A stretch of DNA of 64,000 nt from Jeongeupia sp. USM3 (GCF_001808185.1 NZ_CP017668.1:3596001-3660000); one strand, 5' to 3'. Shown: positions 26,576-36,101, numbered from the stretch's first letter. Notes: generated from the letters alone by a model not told the origin. A program made the numbers and translations.

Positions 26576-27388
26576 ATGGAACCGAATTACACCACCACCC
26601 GCGTGCGTCATCCGCTCAAGCTGCGCCTGATCACGGTAAGCAAGACCGAGCGCATTGCGCCGCACATGCTGCGCGTGACCTTTGCCGGCGAGTCGCTGCA
26701 GGACTTTGTCTCGGCGTCGCACGACGACCACGTGAAGCTGTTTTTCCCGGCGCCGGGGCAGGCAGAACCGATCCTGCCGTCACTGAGCGAAACAGGCCCG
26801 GAATACTCGGAAGGTGCGATCCGCCCGGTCATGCGCGATTACACGCCGCGCAGCTACGACCCGGTGGCCGGCGAACTCGTCATCGACTTCGCGCTGCACG
26901 GCGACGGCCCCGCCGCGGGCTGGGCCGAGCAGGCCGCGCCGGGACAGGTGATCGGCGCCGGCGGCCCCAAAGGCTCGTTCGTCGTGTCCGACGATTTCGA
27001 CTGGTATCTGCTGGTCGGCGACGAAACCGCGCTGCCGGCGATCGGCCGGCGGCTGGCCGAGCTGCCGGTCGGTGCGCAGGCGATCGTCATCGCCGAAGTC
27101 GCCGACGCCGGCGAGCAGGTGGCCATGCCGAGCGAGGCGCAGGTGTCGCTGACCTGGCTGCACCGCAATGGCGAGCCTGCCGGCACGCCGCAACGCTTGG
27201 TCGACGCGGTGCGTGCGCTGGCACTGCCTGCCGGCGAGGGCCATGTCTGGGCGGCGGCCGAGCTGTCGGTGATCGGTCCGGTGCGCAAGGTGCTGGTCGA
27301 CGAGAAGGGCGTCGACAGGAAACGCATCCGCGCCGCCAGCTACTGGAAGCACGGCGCCGTGGCGCACCACAGCGCGCTCGAGGACTGA
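26576..27388 (+). CDS. NADPH-dependent ferric-siderophore reductase (SIP/YqjH family)
   Basis: This 270-residue cytosolic flavoprotein has an FAD-binding barrel (about 20-125, with the FAD motif RDYTPRSYD) and an NAD(P)-binding half ending in the family signature RAASYWKHGAVAHH. Siderophore-interacting proteins reduce Fe(III) in imported complexes so that iron is released. It completes the uptake locus: receptor, binding protein, ABC importer, esterase and reductase. RBS AAGGAAAG precedes ATG 26576. It is probably co-transcribed with the padR gene. Confidence 0.88.
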   Translation: MEPNYTTTRVRHPLKLRLITVSKTERIAPHMLRVTFAGESLQDFVSASHDDHVKLFFPAPGQAEPILPSLSETGPEYSEGAIRPVMRDYTPRSYDPVAGELVIDFALHGDGPAAGWAEQAAPGQVIGAGGPKGSFVVSDDFDWYLLVGDETALPAIGRRLAELPVGAQAIVIAEVADAGEQVAMPSEAQVSLTWLHRNGEPAGTPQRLVDAVRALALPAGEGHVWAAAELSVIGPVRKVLVDEKGVDRKRIRAASYWKHGAVAHHSALED

Positions 27389-27442
27389 GCCACAACCAAG
27401 GAAAAACGCCCATCGATGGCATTGTCGCCATAGGCACCTTGT

Positions 27443-27457
27443 GTCTTCATTGAAGAC
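27443..27457. repeat. Perfect inverted repeat GTCTTCA-T-TGAAGAC
   Basis: A 15-bp palindrome with one central base lies between the reductase gene and the vgrG terminator/leader region. It marks the start of a stretch that becomes AT-rich up to vgrG. Role unknown. Confidence 0.4.
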
Positions 27458-27491
27458 GCGTTTGTACGTCGAAAGGCATCGGTAGTTGTGA

Positions 27492-27526
27492 GCGCCAATG
27501 TAAATGTTTAAATGTTGGCGCTTTTC
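27492..27526 (+). terminator. Terminator before vgrG
   Basis: GCGCCAA (27492-27498) and TTGGCGC (27515-27521) form a perfect stem; inside them TGTAAATG/TTTAAATG can extend pairing. TTTTC follows. It ends the siderophore-reductase transcript. Confidence 0.7.
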
Positions 27527-27616
27527 TTATGCATGCCGCAGGAAGACATGTCCGATTGATGACAAGAAAGCTAATAGTTAAAATCTTTTATTCTTACGAA
27601 TTTTGTCTGAATTTAG

Positions 27617-30355
27617 ATGGATATCGCTCAGCTTTTATCTGCTTTTGCCAGTGCTTTCAAACAAGACCGGCTGCCGTTGACGCTGCGGCTGGGGGATGGT
27701 GGCATCTTCGGCGAGCAGTTGCTGCCGCAGACGCTGCGTGCCGATGAAGCGCTGTCCACACCGTACCGCTACGAGCTCGAATGCCTGTCGCCCGATGCGG
27801 AGATCGAGCTAAAGACCCTGCTGGGTTTGCCCGCCGAGCTGGGTATCGAGACTGCCGACGGCGGCAGCGTGGTGCGTACCGGCATCGTGACCAGTGCGCA
27901 GTCGCTCGGTTCGGACGGCGGCTTTGCCCGATACCAGCTGATTATCGAACCGCCACTGGCGCTGCTGCGGTATCGCCGGACTAGCCGGGTCCATCAGGAT
28001 CTGAGCATTCCCGACATCGTCAAAACGATCTTCACCGAACACGCGGCCAGCAACCCGGTATTCCAGTCGCACTTAGCGATCGAATTCGAACTTGGCCAGA
28101 CCTACACGCCTCGGAGCTACTGCCTGCAGTACCGCGAGAGCGACCTCGACTTCGTCCAGCGCTTGTTGGCCGAGGAGGGGCTGAGCTACCGTTTCGTTCA
28201 TCAAGGCGGTGATACGCCGATGGTGACGATGCGGGTGTTCGATGATGCCTATGCACTGCCACAACTGGCGCAAGCCAGCATCCGTTTTCACCGTGCCGAC
28301 GCCACCGAAGAAGACGACACGCTCACCGCGTGGGACAGCCGTCGCCAACTCGGCAGCAACAAAGTCAGCCTGACCAGCTTCGACTACAAGCCGACCCGGA
28401 CGCAGGATGCCGGTGACAGCAGCCGGACCGAACAGGGCAACGGATCACAAGCCGAGCTCAGCCTTGAAGACTACGACGCGCCGGGCTTGTATTACGGCCA
28501 TCCGGAGCAACTGCAGCGCTATTCCCAGCTGCGCCAACAGGCGCATGACCTGAACAAGAAGGGCTTCAGCGGCGAAGGCACGGTTCGTTCACTCGAACCC
28601 GGCCAGTGGTTCACGTTGCTCGAGCACCCGGCGCACGATTTCGACGCACCGGAAGACCGCGAATTTACCGTCACCGGTCTGCGCTTCACCGCCAACAACA
28701 ACCTGCCGATCGACCTGAGCCGTTTGCTGCCGTCATTGCAGAGTGCGAATCAAAACACTCAAGCAAAGCCGTTTACCGCCCAATTTGACGCCCAGCGTCG
28801 CGGCATCCCGCTCACACCGGCCTACGCCCATACCGAAGTTGCCAAGCCGACCGCACCGGGCAAGCAAACCGCGACGGTGGTCGGCCCCGGTGATGGCGAG
28901 GTGCACACCGACGAGCTCGGCCGCATCAAGGTGCAGTTCCACTGGCAGCGCCAGTCCGAACACCCCGAATATGGCGCCAACCTCGACGATAAGTCCTCGT
29001 GCTGGCTGCGCGTCGCCATGCCTTCGGCCGGTGCTGGCTGGGGCCACCAGTTCATCCCGCGGGTCGGTCAGGAAGTCCTGGTCGACTTTCTCGAAGGCGA
29101 CATCGACCGGCCGCTGGTGACCGGCGTCGTCTACAACGGCAGCCACCCGGTGCCGGCGTTCAGCGGCGCCGGCTCACTGCCGGCGAACAAGACCCTCTCC
29201 GGCATCAAGACCAAGGAACACGGTGGTGGCCAGTACGGCGAACTGCTGTTCGACGACACCCAGGGCGAAGTCCGCACCAAGCTCTCGAGTGAGCACGGCA
29301 AGACCCAGCTCAACCAGGGCTTCCTGATCCACCCGAGAAGTGACGGCAAGGGCGCGCCGCGCGGCGAAGGTTTCGAACTCCGCACCGACGGGCACGGCGC
29401 CATTCGCGCCGGCCACGGTCTGTTGATAACTTCTGAGCCCGCCAACGGCGCCGGCGGCAACCAGCTCGACCGGTCACAAGCCCAATCCCAGCTCGACGCC
29501 GCATTCGAGCTGGCCAGCAGCCTCGGCGATGTCGCCACCCACCAGCTCGCCGACTCAATAGAAACCGGCCAGGAGACCATCAAGGACAACGCCAAGGCCG
29601 CCAAGACCCAACAAGGCCACCTGCACCACCTGAAGGAAGCGCTGGAGAGCTGGGCCAATGGCACGAACGCGTCAAAGGACGGCAAAGGCGAGCAAGCCGG
29701 CCAGCAGCCGCTGATTGTCATCAGCGCCCCGGCCGGCCTCGCCCAAACCACGCCGCAGAGCCAGGCCATCGCCGCCGGCAGCAACCTCGACCTGATCGCC
29801 CAGCGCGACACACAACAAACCTCGGGAAGGCGCTGGCTGCACAACGTCGGCGAACACATCAGCCTGTTCGTTGCCGGGGTAAAGGACCAGATCGCGCTGA
29901 AGCTGATTGCCGCCAAGGGCAAGGTGTACTTGCAAGCGCAAACAGACAATATCGACATCAATGCGGCCAAGGACATCCAGCAGACGGCGAATCAAAAGAT
30001 CACGGTGAATGCCGGTCAGGAAATCCTGCTGACCGCCGGAGGCGGCTACATCCGGCTCAAGGGCGGCAACATCGAGATCCACTGTCCTGGGAAGATCGAC
30101 GTGAAGGGTGCAAGCCACAGCTTCGATGGTCCTGCATCGCTGAACAGTGCATTACCGTCCGCCCCGCCACCAAAGGAGCGCTATCACGAGCAGTTCGTCG
30201 TGACCGACAAGCACTCCGGCCTGCCCATGGTGCACACGCCGTACCGTATCGAAACGGCAGACGGCAAGGTATTCCACGGCGTGACCGACGGGGAAGGCAG
30301 AACCAGCCGCATCCATACCGCATCCGCACAGCAACTGAAGCTCTTCCTGGATTGA
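27617..30355 (+). CDS. vgrG: Type VI secretion spike protein VgrG with DUF2345 and C-terminal TTR-like extension
   Basis: This is a 912-residue VgrG. Residues about 1-480 have the gp27/gp5-like fold (LTLRLGDGGIFGEQLLPQTLR, REFTVTGLRFTANNN, VGPGDGEVHTDELGRIKVQFHW, PRVGQEVLVDFLEGDIDRPLVTG). The segment around GLLITSEPANGAGG and the DUF2345 beta-needle (about 680-835) follow. The last 65 residues (ERYHEQFVVTDKHSGLPM, YRIETADG, GVTDGEGRT) look like a transthyretin-like beta domain, a known adaptor for carrying a cognate effector. The gene is preceded by an unusually AT-rich leader, and the effector-like gene starts 4 bp after its stop. No T6SS structural genes are in the window, so this is an orphan vgrG island. 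Confidence 0.93.
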   Translation: MDIAQLLSAFASAFKQDRLPLTLRLGDGGIFGEQLLPQTLRADEALSTPYRYELECLSPDAEIELKTLLGLPAELGIETADGGSVVRTGIVTSAQSLGSDGGFARYQLIIEPPLALLRYRRTSRVHQDLSIPDIVKTIFTEHAASNPVFQSHLAIEFELGQTYTPRSYCLQYRESDLDFVQRLLAEEGLSYRFVHQGGDTPMVTMRVFDDAYALPQLAQASIRFHRADATEEDDTLTAWDSRRQLGSNKVSLTSFDYKPTRTQDAGDSSRTEQGNGSQAELSLEDYDAPGLYYGHPEQLQRYSQLRQQAHDLNKKGFSGEGTVRSLEPGQWFTLLEHPAHDFDAPEDREFTVTGLRFTANNNLPIDLSRLLPSLQSANQNTQAKPFTAQFDAQRRGIPLTPAYAHTEVAKPTAPGKQTATVVGPGDGEVHTDELGRIKVQFHWQRQSEHPEYGANLDDKSSCWLRVAMPSAGAGWGHQFIPRVGQEVLVDFLEGDIDRPLVTGVVYNGSHPVPAFSGAGSLPANKTLSGIKTKEHGGGQYGELLFDDTQGEVRTKLSSEHGKTQLNQGFLIHPRSDGKGAPRGEGFELRTDGHGAIRAGHGLLITSEPANGAGGNQLDRSQAQSQLDAAFELASSLGDVATHQLADSIETGQETIKDNAKAAKTQQGHLHHLKEALESWANGTNASKDGKGEQAGQQPLIVISAPAGLAQTTPQSQAIAAGSNLDLIAQRDTQQTSGRRWLHNVGEHISLFVAGVKDQIALKLIAAKGKVYLQAQTDNIDINAAKDIQQTANQKITVNAGQEILLTAGGGYIRLKGGNIEIHCPGKIDVKGASHSFDGPASLNSALPSAPPPKERYHEQFVVTDKHSGLPMVHTPYRIETADGKVFHGVTDGEGRTSRIHTASAQQLKLFLD

Positions 30356-30359
30356 TCCG

Positions 30360-32747
30360 ATGGCATATCAGCGCTCCACTGCCACCACGACACCCGCCGA
30401 TCAATCCAGCCAGGCCATCACCGATGGCAACACCAACCCGCGCCCGGACTCCGTGGTTGCGACCCAGGCTGAACAAGTGCTGCTGTTTCTTCGTCCCGAA
30501 ACGGGCGAGGTGATCGGGGTGCCTTCGCCGGATACTGCCGAGCTGCGCATTCACTATCACCGCTGGAGTGAGCTGGTTCGGGACTATCACAACGCCAACG
30601 CACTGTTGTTCGACTGTGAAGAGCGCCTGCAGATCCTGGCTGCCGCCGAAGCCAACAACGAAGTACTGCCCCCGGGTATCAGGGACGAAGCGGACAGCAA
30701 CTGGAAGTTCGCGGTGAAGTGGCGTGATGAAGCCAACCAGAAACTGCGTGAAGAAATGAAACCGCTTGCCAGCACCGCCGGCTCCGGAAAAAAGCTGGTG
30801 GAACTCATTCCGCTGATGAGCAACGAAGGCGACAAACCGTATGCCGTAACCAAGAAGAACGAAGGCCCGAAGTTCGACGCAGGCAAGGCCAAGCAGTCTT
30901 GGGGGATTGCTGCCGGTGCAGGGCTGAAAGACCACTACAAGTACCCCAAGGACCTGTCTGAAAAGCTCATCTACGTTCGCTCGGACCGGCTCAAGCAAGG
31001 CTGGCCCACATTCAAGGACGCCGAGACGACCAAGTGGGACGAGGTCTACAAGAAGGATGCCAACGGCAAGCGCAAGCTCGACGAGGCCAAGCTGAAGAAA
31101 TATGCACGCGAACAGGCCAAACAGATCAGCGTCAAGAGCTCGGATTTCGCCAAGATCAATTACGAGAAGTGCGACAGCATCCTTGGCGAATGGGGCAGGA
31201 AGTGGAATGAAGATCGCACGGTCAAACATTCAGCCAGCGCGACCGTTGGTGGCAAACAAGTCGCCGATATTGACCTCAGCGCCCAGGCCGCGCTGATGCG
31301 CTATCTCTACGGTGGCAGCCTGAACGCGACCTTCGACCCGTTCAAGACCGGCGTATCGTTCAAGGCCGAGGGCAAGGCCGAAATCTCGCTCGCCGAAGCC
31401 AAGGCGGCCGCAGACCTGTTTCTGCCTGCCCGTGATGGCATTCTGATGTGTCTGTACGACCTCAACGGCAAAGAGTACCCGCTGGGCGCAATCCGGCTTC
31501 AGATCGGCGCGGCGCTATCCGGTGTCGTCGGTGCCAGCATTGCGGCCGAGGTGTCGCTCGGCGTCGAGATGAAGGACAAGGAGCTTCCGAAGGCCAAGGG
31601 AAAGCCCGGCCGCAAAAACAGGAAGCGCGCCAAGAAAATGAACGTCTCGCCGACCGAGCCGACCGACGTCGCCGGTGCGGATGCCGAACTGAGCGCCTTT
31701 GCCGGCGCCAAGGCCGATGTCGAACTCAAGGGCGCGATGCAATGGCGCAATCCGGAAACCAAGGAGAAGACCTTTGAAGCCCTGGCCAGCATCGCACCGG
31801 GTGCCGGCGCCCAGGCAGGGCTGGGTGCGTCGGCCAAGTTCACGGTGCAGTACACCGATGGCTTGTTCAAGATCACGGCCCACGCCAGCCTGTGTGTCGG
31901 TCTTGGTGCAGAAGGCACCCTTTCGCTGGAGGTGAACGCCGTACAGCTGGCGTCGTTCATGATGTGGTTCAACTATCAGCTCTATCACGCCAATTTCACC
32001 AATGTCGGGATTATTGGTGATCGTGCTTTCGATGCCGCACGGGATATTTCTTTCCTAGCGATCCAAGCCGGCACAGATGCCGCGACGTACCTCGGACAAT
32101 CAGTCAGAGAACTTGGACTTCGAGCACAAGGGGTCGGTCGGGCTTTAGACAAAGCCGAAGCGCGCCAGCAACTGGCCAAACGCATTTTGGCGACGCCATT
32201 TGCGTTGAAGTATTCGCCACCGGAAACCCGCGGCATGTTGATCTACCGGCTATCCCGCCACGGTGGCGCCGATGCCGTCGTCACCGGTGGCGGCGTCGGT
32301 GACCGCTACCTGCCGGCACAGCGCAAGGCGATCCTGCATATCCTGCGCCAGGCGCAGACCAAGGCCGATATCGACAACATCATCCAGCACATCGGTCCAA
32401 GCGGCGAAAAAGGCAGTTTCGATGCCAAGCTGGCCAGCCTGAAGAATTTCTTCAAGCTGGAAGCCGTGGGCAATCTCGACGTGCCGTTGATCGACAGCAG
32501 CTATGACGATCTGTTTCGTGACGACTATCAATCCCGCCCCGGCCAGGGGATGGGCGATGGCAAGCTGGCGCAGGCCGGCGGCGATTTTGGCCAATGGTAT
32601 GACCATGTCTACGCCAGCCTGAAGAACGAACCAACGCGCGGTCTGCCGATGATGGCCAATGACACGATCCAGTACGCGCTGCAGCGGCAAGGGCAGGACG
32701 ACCATCCGATGTTCGCCCTTGCCGGCCATAACGCGTATTACGCGTAG
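30360..32747 (+). CDS. Putative VgrG-linked type VI effector (unrecognised family, 795 aa)
   Basis: I cannot name the family. The gene starts 4 bp after vgrG with no good ribosome-binding site, so it is translationally coupled. Residues 1-300 are hydrophilic, charged and largely helical. Residues about 310-560 are Gly/Ala-rich with alternating polar and apolar residues (KAEGKAEISLAEAKAAADLF, ASIAPGAGAQAGLGASAKFT, HASLCVGLGAEGTLSLEV). A short hydrophobic patch (ASFMMWFNYQLYHANF) follows. The end (about 640-795) is soluble and resembles a conserved tail (PPETRGMLIYRLSRHG, GDFGQWYDHVYASL). No PAAR, Rhs, lipase GxSxG or peptidase motif is evident. A membrane-acting toxin is a reasonable guess from the central region, but unproven. 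Confidence 0.6.
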   Translation: MAYQRSTATTTPADQSSQAITDGNTNPRPDSVVATQAEQVLLFLRPETGEVIGVPSPDTAELRIHYHRWSELVRDYHNANALLFDCEERLQILAAAEANNEVLPPGIRDEADSNWKFAVKWRDEANQKLREEMKPLASTAGSGKKLVELIPLMSNEGDKPYAVTKKNEGPKFDAGKAKQSWGIAAGAGLKDHYKYPKDLSEKLIYVRSDRLKQGWPTFKDAETTKWDEVYKKDANGKRKLDEAKLKKYAREQAKQISVKSSDFAKINYEKCDSILGEWGRKWNEDRTVKHSASATVGGKQVADIDLSAQAALMRYLYGGSLNATFDPFKTGVSFKAEGKAEISLAEAKAAADLFLPARDGILMCLYDLNGKEYPLGAIRLQIGAALSGVVGASIAAEVSLGVEMKDKELPKAKGKPGRKNRKRAKKMNVSPTEPTDVAGADAELSAFAGAKADVELKGAMQWRNPETKEKTFEALASIAPGAGAQAGLGASAKFTVQYTDGLFKITAHASLCVGLGAEGTLSLEVNAVQLASFMMWFNYQLYHANFTNVGIIGDRAFDAARDISFLAIQAGTDAATYLGQSVRELGLRAQGVGRALDKAEARQQLAKRILATPFALKYSPPETRGMLIYRLSRHGGADAVVTGGGVGDRYLPAQRKAILHILRQAQTKADIDNIIQHIGPSGEKGSFDAKLASLKNFFKLEAVGNLDVPLIDSSYDDLFRDDYQSRPGQGMGDGKLAQAGGDFGQWYDHVYASLKNEPTRGLPMMANDTIQYALQRQGQDDHPMFALAGHNAYYA

Positions 32748-32750
32748 CGC

Positions 32751-33788
32751 TTATCGGTTCGGCAGCGGCTTGGTCGTGTTGACGACGCAGCGCAAGCCGT
32801 TTTCACTTTGAGCGCCGGGAATCAGCTTGCTTGGGTCATCCCAATCCTTGATCCGCAGCAGTGGATCACGTGCTCGCCGAAAAGCTGTGATGCCGTAAGC
32901 GCCACTATCATCGCCGTTGGGCCAACTGCGGGCGACCTTCTGCGTCCCGGTCTTCGGGCCCTTGGGGTCGATCTTCGGTGAGTGCGCATAGTAGTCCGGT
33001 GAATACCAGTCGAGCACCCACTCCTCACCATTGCTGCTCAGGTCGTACAAACCGAGCGGACTGGGGGGAAACAGCCCGACCGGATAGGGGCGAACGTCGC
33101 TCAATTCGCCGTCGGGGTCAGGAAGTGGACTGAGTAATGCCATATGCTTGCCCGAGCCGGGCACATTGCGCCCATGGTCGATATTGCCGTTGTCGGTCGG
33201 AAAAACGAAGTGCTGGCCGCGGCTGCGGGCCGCGTACTCCCACTGCGCTTCGGTCGGCAGATCGAACGGCAGCCCGGTAAGCTTGCCCAGCCACTGGCAA
33301 TAGTCGCGGGCGCGCTGCCAGACCGCGCCGGCCGGCACATTTGGGGCACGGTATTGGCGATCGAATTCACCCATGACCGTGCGCGGCGTCTTGGTCGCAT
33401 CGGTATAAGCATCAAACTCGGCGTACGTGGTCTTGTAGCGGCTGATATAAAAGCCGGTCAGTTGCACCGTATGCACCGGTCGGCTATCGGCCTTGCCGGT
33501 ATACGGCCCCCAGTCGCCCATGTCGAAGCTGCCACCTTCAACAAACACCAAGTCGTCGACCACCTTGCGCTTCAGCTTGGCGGTCCGCTGTGCCAGCGGC
33601 CCCTCTGCCACGCCCTTGAGCGCCGCCGCCAACTCCGGCGATTGTGCCAACTTGGGCAGCGCCAACACGGCGTCGCCGACGATTTCAGGACTGGTGGATG
33701 GCTTGGGAGGTGGTGTAACCGCTGCCGTCGCTGCAAAGGAAAGCCCTGCAGCCAGTACCGTGATCAACGCCTTGTGCATCTGCAACAT
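32751..33788 (-). CDS. Exported SUMF1/formylglycine-generating-enzyme-family protein
   Basis: ATG 33786-33788 gives 345 residues with a Sec signal peptide (ALITVLAAGLSFAATAA). The FGE-sulfatase domain spans about 80-340: FVEGGSFDMGDWGPY, FYISRYKTTYAEFDAY, LPTEAQWEYAARSRG, LGLYDLSSNGEEWVLDW, ITAFRRARD. The usual N-terminal copper cysteines of true formylglycine-generating enzymes are not obvious, so it may be non-catalytic. Its stop lies 3 bp from the end of the effector-like gene, convergently. SUMF1-type proteins recur beside T6SS vgrG genes (TagR is one), and a periplasmic location would suit an immunity or accessory role. That role is inference. Confidence 0.75.
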   Translation of the reverse strand: MLQMHKALITVLAAGLSFAATAAVTPPPKPSTSPEIVGDAVLALPKLAQSPELAAALKGVAEGPLAQRTAKLKRKVVDDLVFVEGGSFDMGDWGPYTGKADSRPVHTVQLTGFYISRYKTTYAEFDAYTDATKTPRTVMGEFDRQYRAPNVPAGAVWQRARDYCQWLGKLTGLPFDLPTEAQWEYAARSRGQHFVFPTDNGNIDHGRNVPGSGKHMALLSPLPDPDGELSDVRPYPVGLFPPSPLGLYDLSSNGEEWVLDWYSPDYYAHSPKIDPKGPKTGTQKVARSWPNGDDSGAYGITAFRRARDPLLRIKDWDDPSKLIPGAQSENGLRCVVNTTKPLPNR

Positions 33789-33982
33789 CGGTTCCGTTCC
33801 GTGGAGTTGTATCTTCTGCTGTCTGACTCGACCGGTCATCTTTATACCATGGCGCAAGCAAGAAAATGGCATGGACCCGGCAACACGGCCTGACGTTGCT
33901 ACATCAAGATTTCGGACGATGGGGTGGTGCCGCAAAGCCGCCATATCCCGCGAGTCGAGCTTTCCCGGGAAGAGGGTCGAAC

Positions 33983-34909
33983 TCAGCCGGGGTTTTTCCT
34001 TGGCGCCAGCAAGAGCGACGACGCGATCACCGCGCCGCCGAGCAGCATCCGGCCGATGTCGCCTTCCGGGTGGCCGATGACGAGGCTGATCGCGATGCCG
34101 ACCGGGATGTGCATATTGTTCATTGCGCCGAGCCGGGCGGCGTCGACCATGCACGCGCCCTTGTTCCACCAGAAATAGCCGAGTGCCGTCGATACCAGGC
34201 CGAGGAACGCCAGTACGGCCCACTGGGCCTCGGTCGTCGGCAGCCGCGCCGGATTGCCGAACAGCAGGTACGACGGCAGGGCGACGAGCAGCGCGCCGAT
34301 GAAGAAATAGCCGAAGCTGGCATGTTGCGGCAGCGGGCTCGGATGGCGGCGCAGCAGGTGCTTGTAGCCGATCTGGCCGGCGGCAAAGCTCAGGTTGGCC
34401 AGCTGCAGCAGCAGGAAGCCGGCGAGGTAGTCGCCGGTGAGCGCGTCGTAGCGGACGATGGCCGCGCCGGCGACCGCGACCATTGCCGCCAGCAGCGCAC
34501 GCGGGTTGAAGCGCCGGCTCATCGCGTCGTCGATCAGCGTGATGTAGATCGGCGTGAAGATCGTGAACAGCAGCACCTCGGGCACGGTCAGGAAGCGGAA
34601 CGCCCGGTACAGGCACAGATAGGTGACGCCGAACTGCAACGCGCCGACGGCGATCAGGCCGAGCCGCAGCGGCGGGCCGACCTGCCGCCAGCGCAGGAAG
34701 GGCAGGAATACCGCGCCGGCCAGCACGACGCGGGTCAGCACGGCAAAGTCTGCGTCGACCCGGCCGGCGAGCACCGCGCCGATCAGGTTGAACGACAGCG
34801 CCCAGATGACGGTGATGGCGGCGAGATAGGGCACGGCGGGCTCGATGAAAACGCGATGCCGCGATGATACCGGAGCCTTGGTGCTTGAAAATGCAACCAT
34901 CGCCAGCAC
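33983..34909 (-). CDS. EamA-family (drug/metabolite) transporter
   Basis: This inner-membrane protein has ten hydrophobic segments arranged as two EamA repeats (AITVIWALSFNLIGAVLAG in the first; SFAAGQIGYKHLLRRH to ALGYFWWNKGACMV in the second). The sequence is closest in style to the carboxylate/amino acid/amine transporter subgroup. The start is uncertain: ATG 34907-34909 gives 308 residues, but GTG 34832-34834 gives the more usual N-terminus right before the first helix. It diverges from the LLM oxidoreductase gene with a very short intergenic gap. The substrate is unknown. Confidence 0.82.
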   Translation of the reverse strand: MLAMVAFSSTKAPVSSRHRVFIEPAVPYLAAITVIWALSFNLIGAVLAGRVDADFAVLTRVVLAGAVFLPFLRWRQVGPPLRLGLIAVGALQFGVTYLCLYRAFRFLTVPEVLLFTIFTPIYITLIDDAMSRRFNPRALLAAMVAVAGAAIVRYDALTGDYLAGFLLLQLANLSFAAGQIGYKHLLRRHPSPLPQHASFGYFFIGALLVALPSYLLFGNPARLPTTEAQWAVLAFLGLVSTALGYFWWNKGACMVDAARLGAMNNMHIPVGIAISLVIGHPEGDIGRMLLGGAVIASSLLLAPRKNPG

Positions 34910-34964
34910 CTGCTATCGATCCGCTCCTGCCGAGCCCCAACCCTGCCATCTGCGAGCAACCACG

Positions 34965-35969
34965 ATGAAGCGCCTGTCCGATCTCCGTTTTTCCGTCCTC
35001 GACCTCGCCACCATGGTGCGCGGCGGCAGCGCCGCCGACGCGTTCGCCCGCAGCGCCAAGCTGGCGCAGACGGCCGAGCGGCTCGGCTATACGCGCTTCT
35101 GGCTGGCCGAGCACCACAACCTCGACGGCATCGCCAGCGCCGCGACCAGCGTGCTGATCGGTCATGTCGCCGCGCAGACCAAGACGATCCGCGTCGGCTC
35201 GGGCGGCGTGATGCTGCCCAACCATGCGCCGCTGATCATCGCCGAGCAGTTCGGCACGCTCGAGTCGCTGTTCCCGGGCCGGATCGACCTTGGCCTCGGT
35301 CGCGCGCCGGGTACCGACGGCCAGACGGCGCGAGCGTTGCGCCGGCATCTGGTCGGCAACGAGCAGGAATTTTCCGACGAAGTCGCCGAGCTGCGCGGCT
35401 ATCTGGCGCCAAGCCGGGCCGGACAGCACGTGCGGGCGATTCCGGGCGAGGGGCTGGACATCCCGGTCTGGCTGCTCGGCTCGGGTTCGTACGGCGCGCA
35501 GCTCGCCGGCCAGCTCGGCCTGCCGTTCGCCTTCGCCAGTCATTTCGCCCCGGACTACCTGCTGCGCGGCATCGAGTTGTACCGGCAGACGTTCCGGCCC
35601 TCGGCCCAACTGGCCGAGCCGTACGTGATGATGGGCGTCAACGTGATCGCCGCGCCGACCGACGCCGAGGCGGCCTATCTGGCGACGTCGATGAAGCAGC
35701 GCTGGCTGCGGATGATCCGCGACCAGCGCGGCCCGATCGACCCGCCGGTCGAAACGATGGACGGGCTGTGGAACGAGCTGGAAGCCGCGCAGGTCAACGC
35801 CCGGCTGGCCGCGTCGGCGATCGGCTCGCCCGAGACGGTGGCGCGGCAGTTGCAGGCGCTGCTCGACGCGACTCAGGTCGACGAGATGATCGTCGTGACC
35901 GACACCTTCGACTTCGAGCACCGGCTGCGCTCGTACGAACTGCTCGCCGACGTGGTCCGGCCGCGCTGA
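34965..35969 (+). CDS. LLM-class (luciferase-like) flavin-dependent oxidoreductase
   Basis: This 334-residue protein has the bacterial luciferase-like TIM-barrel: FSVLDLATMVRGG at the start, YTRFWLAEHHNLDGIASAA, IRVGSGGVMLPNHAPLIIAEQFGTLE, GRIDLGLGRAPGTD and PVWLLGSGSYGAQLA. These match the MsnO8/YhbW-like subgroup, which uses FMNH2; substrates are mostly unknown. ATG 34965 keeps the conserved start; the longer ORF upstream is a shadow of the divergent transporter gene. Confidence 0.88.
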   Translation: MKRLSDLRFSVLDLATMVRGGSAADAFARSAKLAQTAERLGYTRFWLAEHHNLDGIASAATSVLIGHVAAQTKTIRVGSGGVMLPNHAPLIIAEQFGTLESLFPGRIDLGLGRAPGTDGQTARALRRHLVGNEQEFSDEVAELRGYLAPSRAGQHVRAIPGEGLDIPVWLLGSGSYGAQLAGQLGLPFAFASHFAPDYLLRGIELYRQTFRPSAQLAEPYVMMGVNVIAAPTDAEAAYLATSMKQRWLRMIRDQRGPIDPPVETMDGLWNELEAAQVNARLAASAIGSPETVARQLQALLDATQVDEMIVVTDTFDFEHRLRSYELLADVVRPR

Positions 35970-35979
35970 TGTCCCGGGT

Positions 35980-36101
35980 CACTCTGTCGTGCTGGCGTTC
36001 CAGAACACCTGCTTCACATAGGGCCGCGCGACGAGCTGGCTGCTGATCCGTTCGAGCTGGGCCGAATCGACCGATGTCGACTGCAGCGTTGCGGTGATCG
36101 C
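35980..36101 (-). pseudogene. C-terminal remnant, probably of mgtC (MgtC/SapB family)
   Basis: A minus-strand frame of about 40 codons ends at TGA 35980-35982 and has no start. Its peptide (ITATLQSTSVDSAQLERI, then SQLVARPYVKQVFW) looks like the end of the C-terminal ACT-like domain of MgtC/SapB proteins, where a two-helix segment precedes a final V-x-W strand. mgtA lies 1 kb upstream on the same strand, the usual mgtA-mgtC order, which supports the assignment. A second unrelated stump on the plus strand (to TGA 36160-36162) follows. Identity is inferred from a short stretch. Confidence 0.4.
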
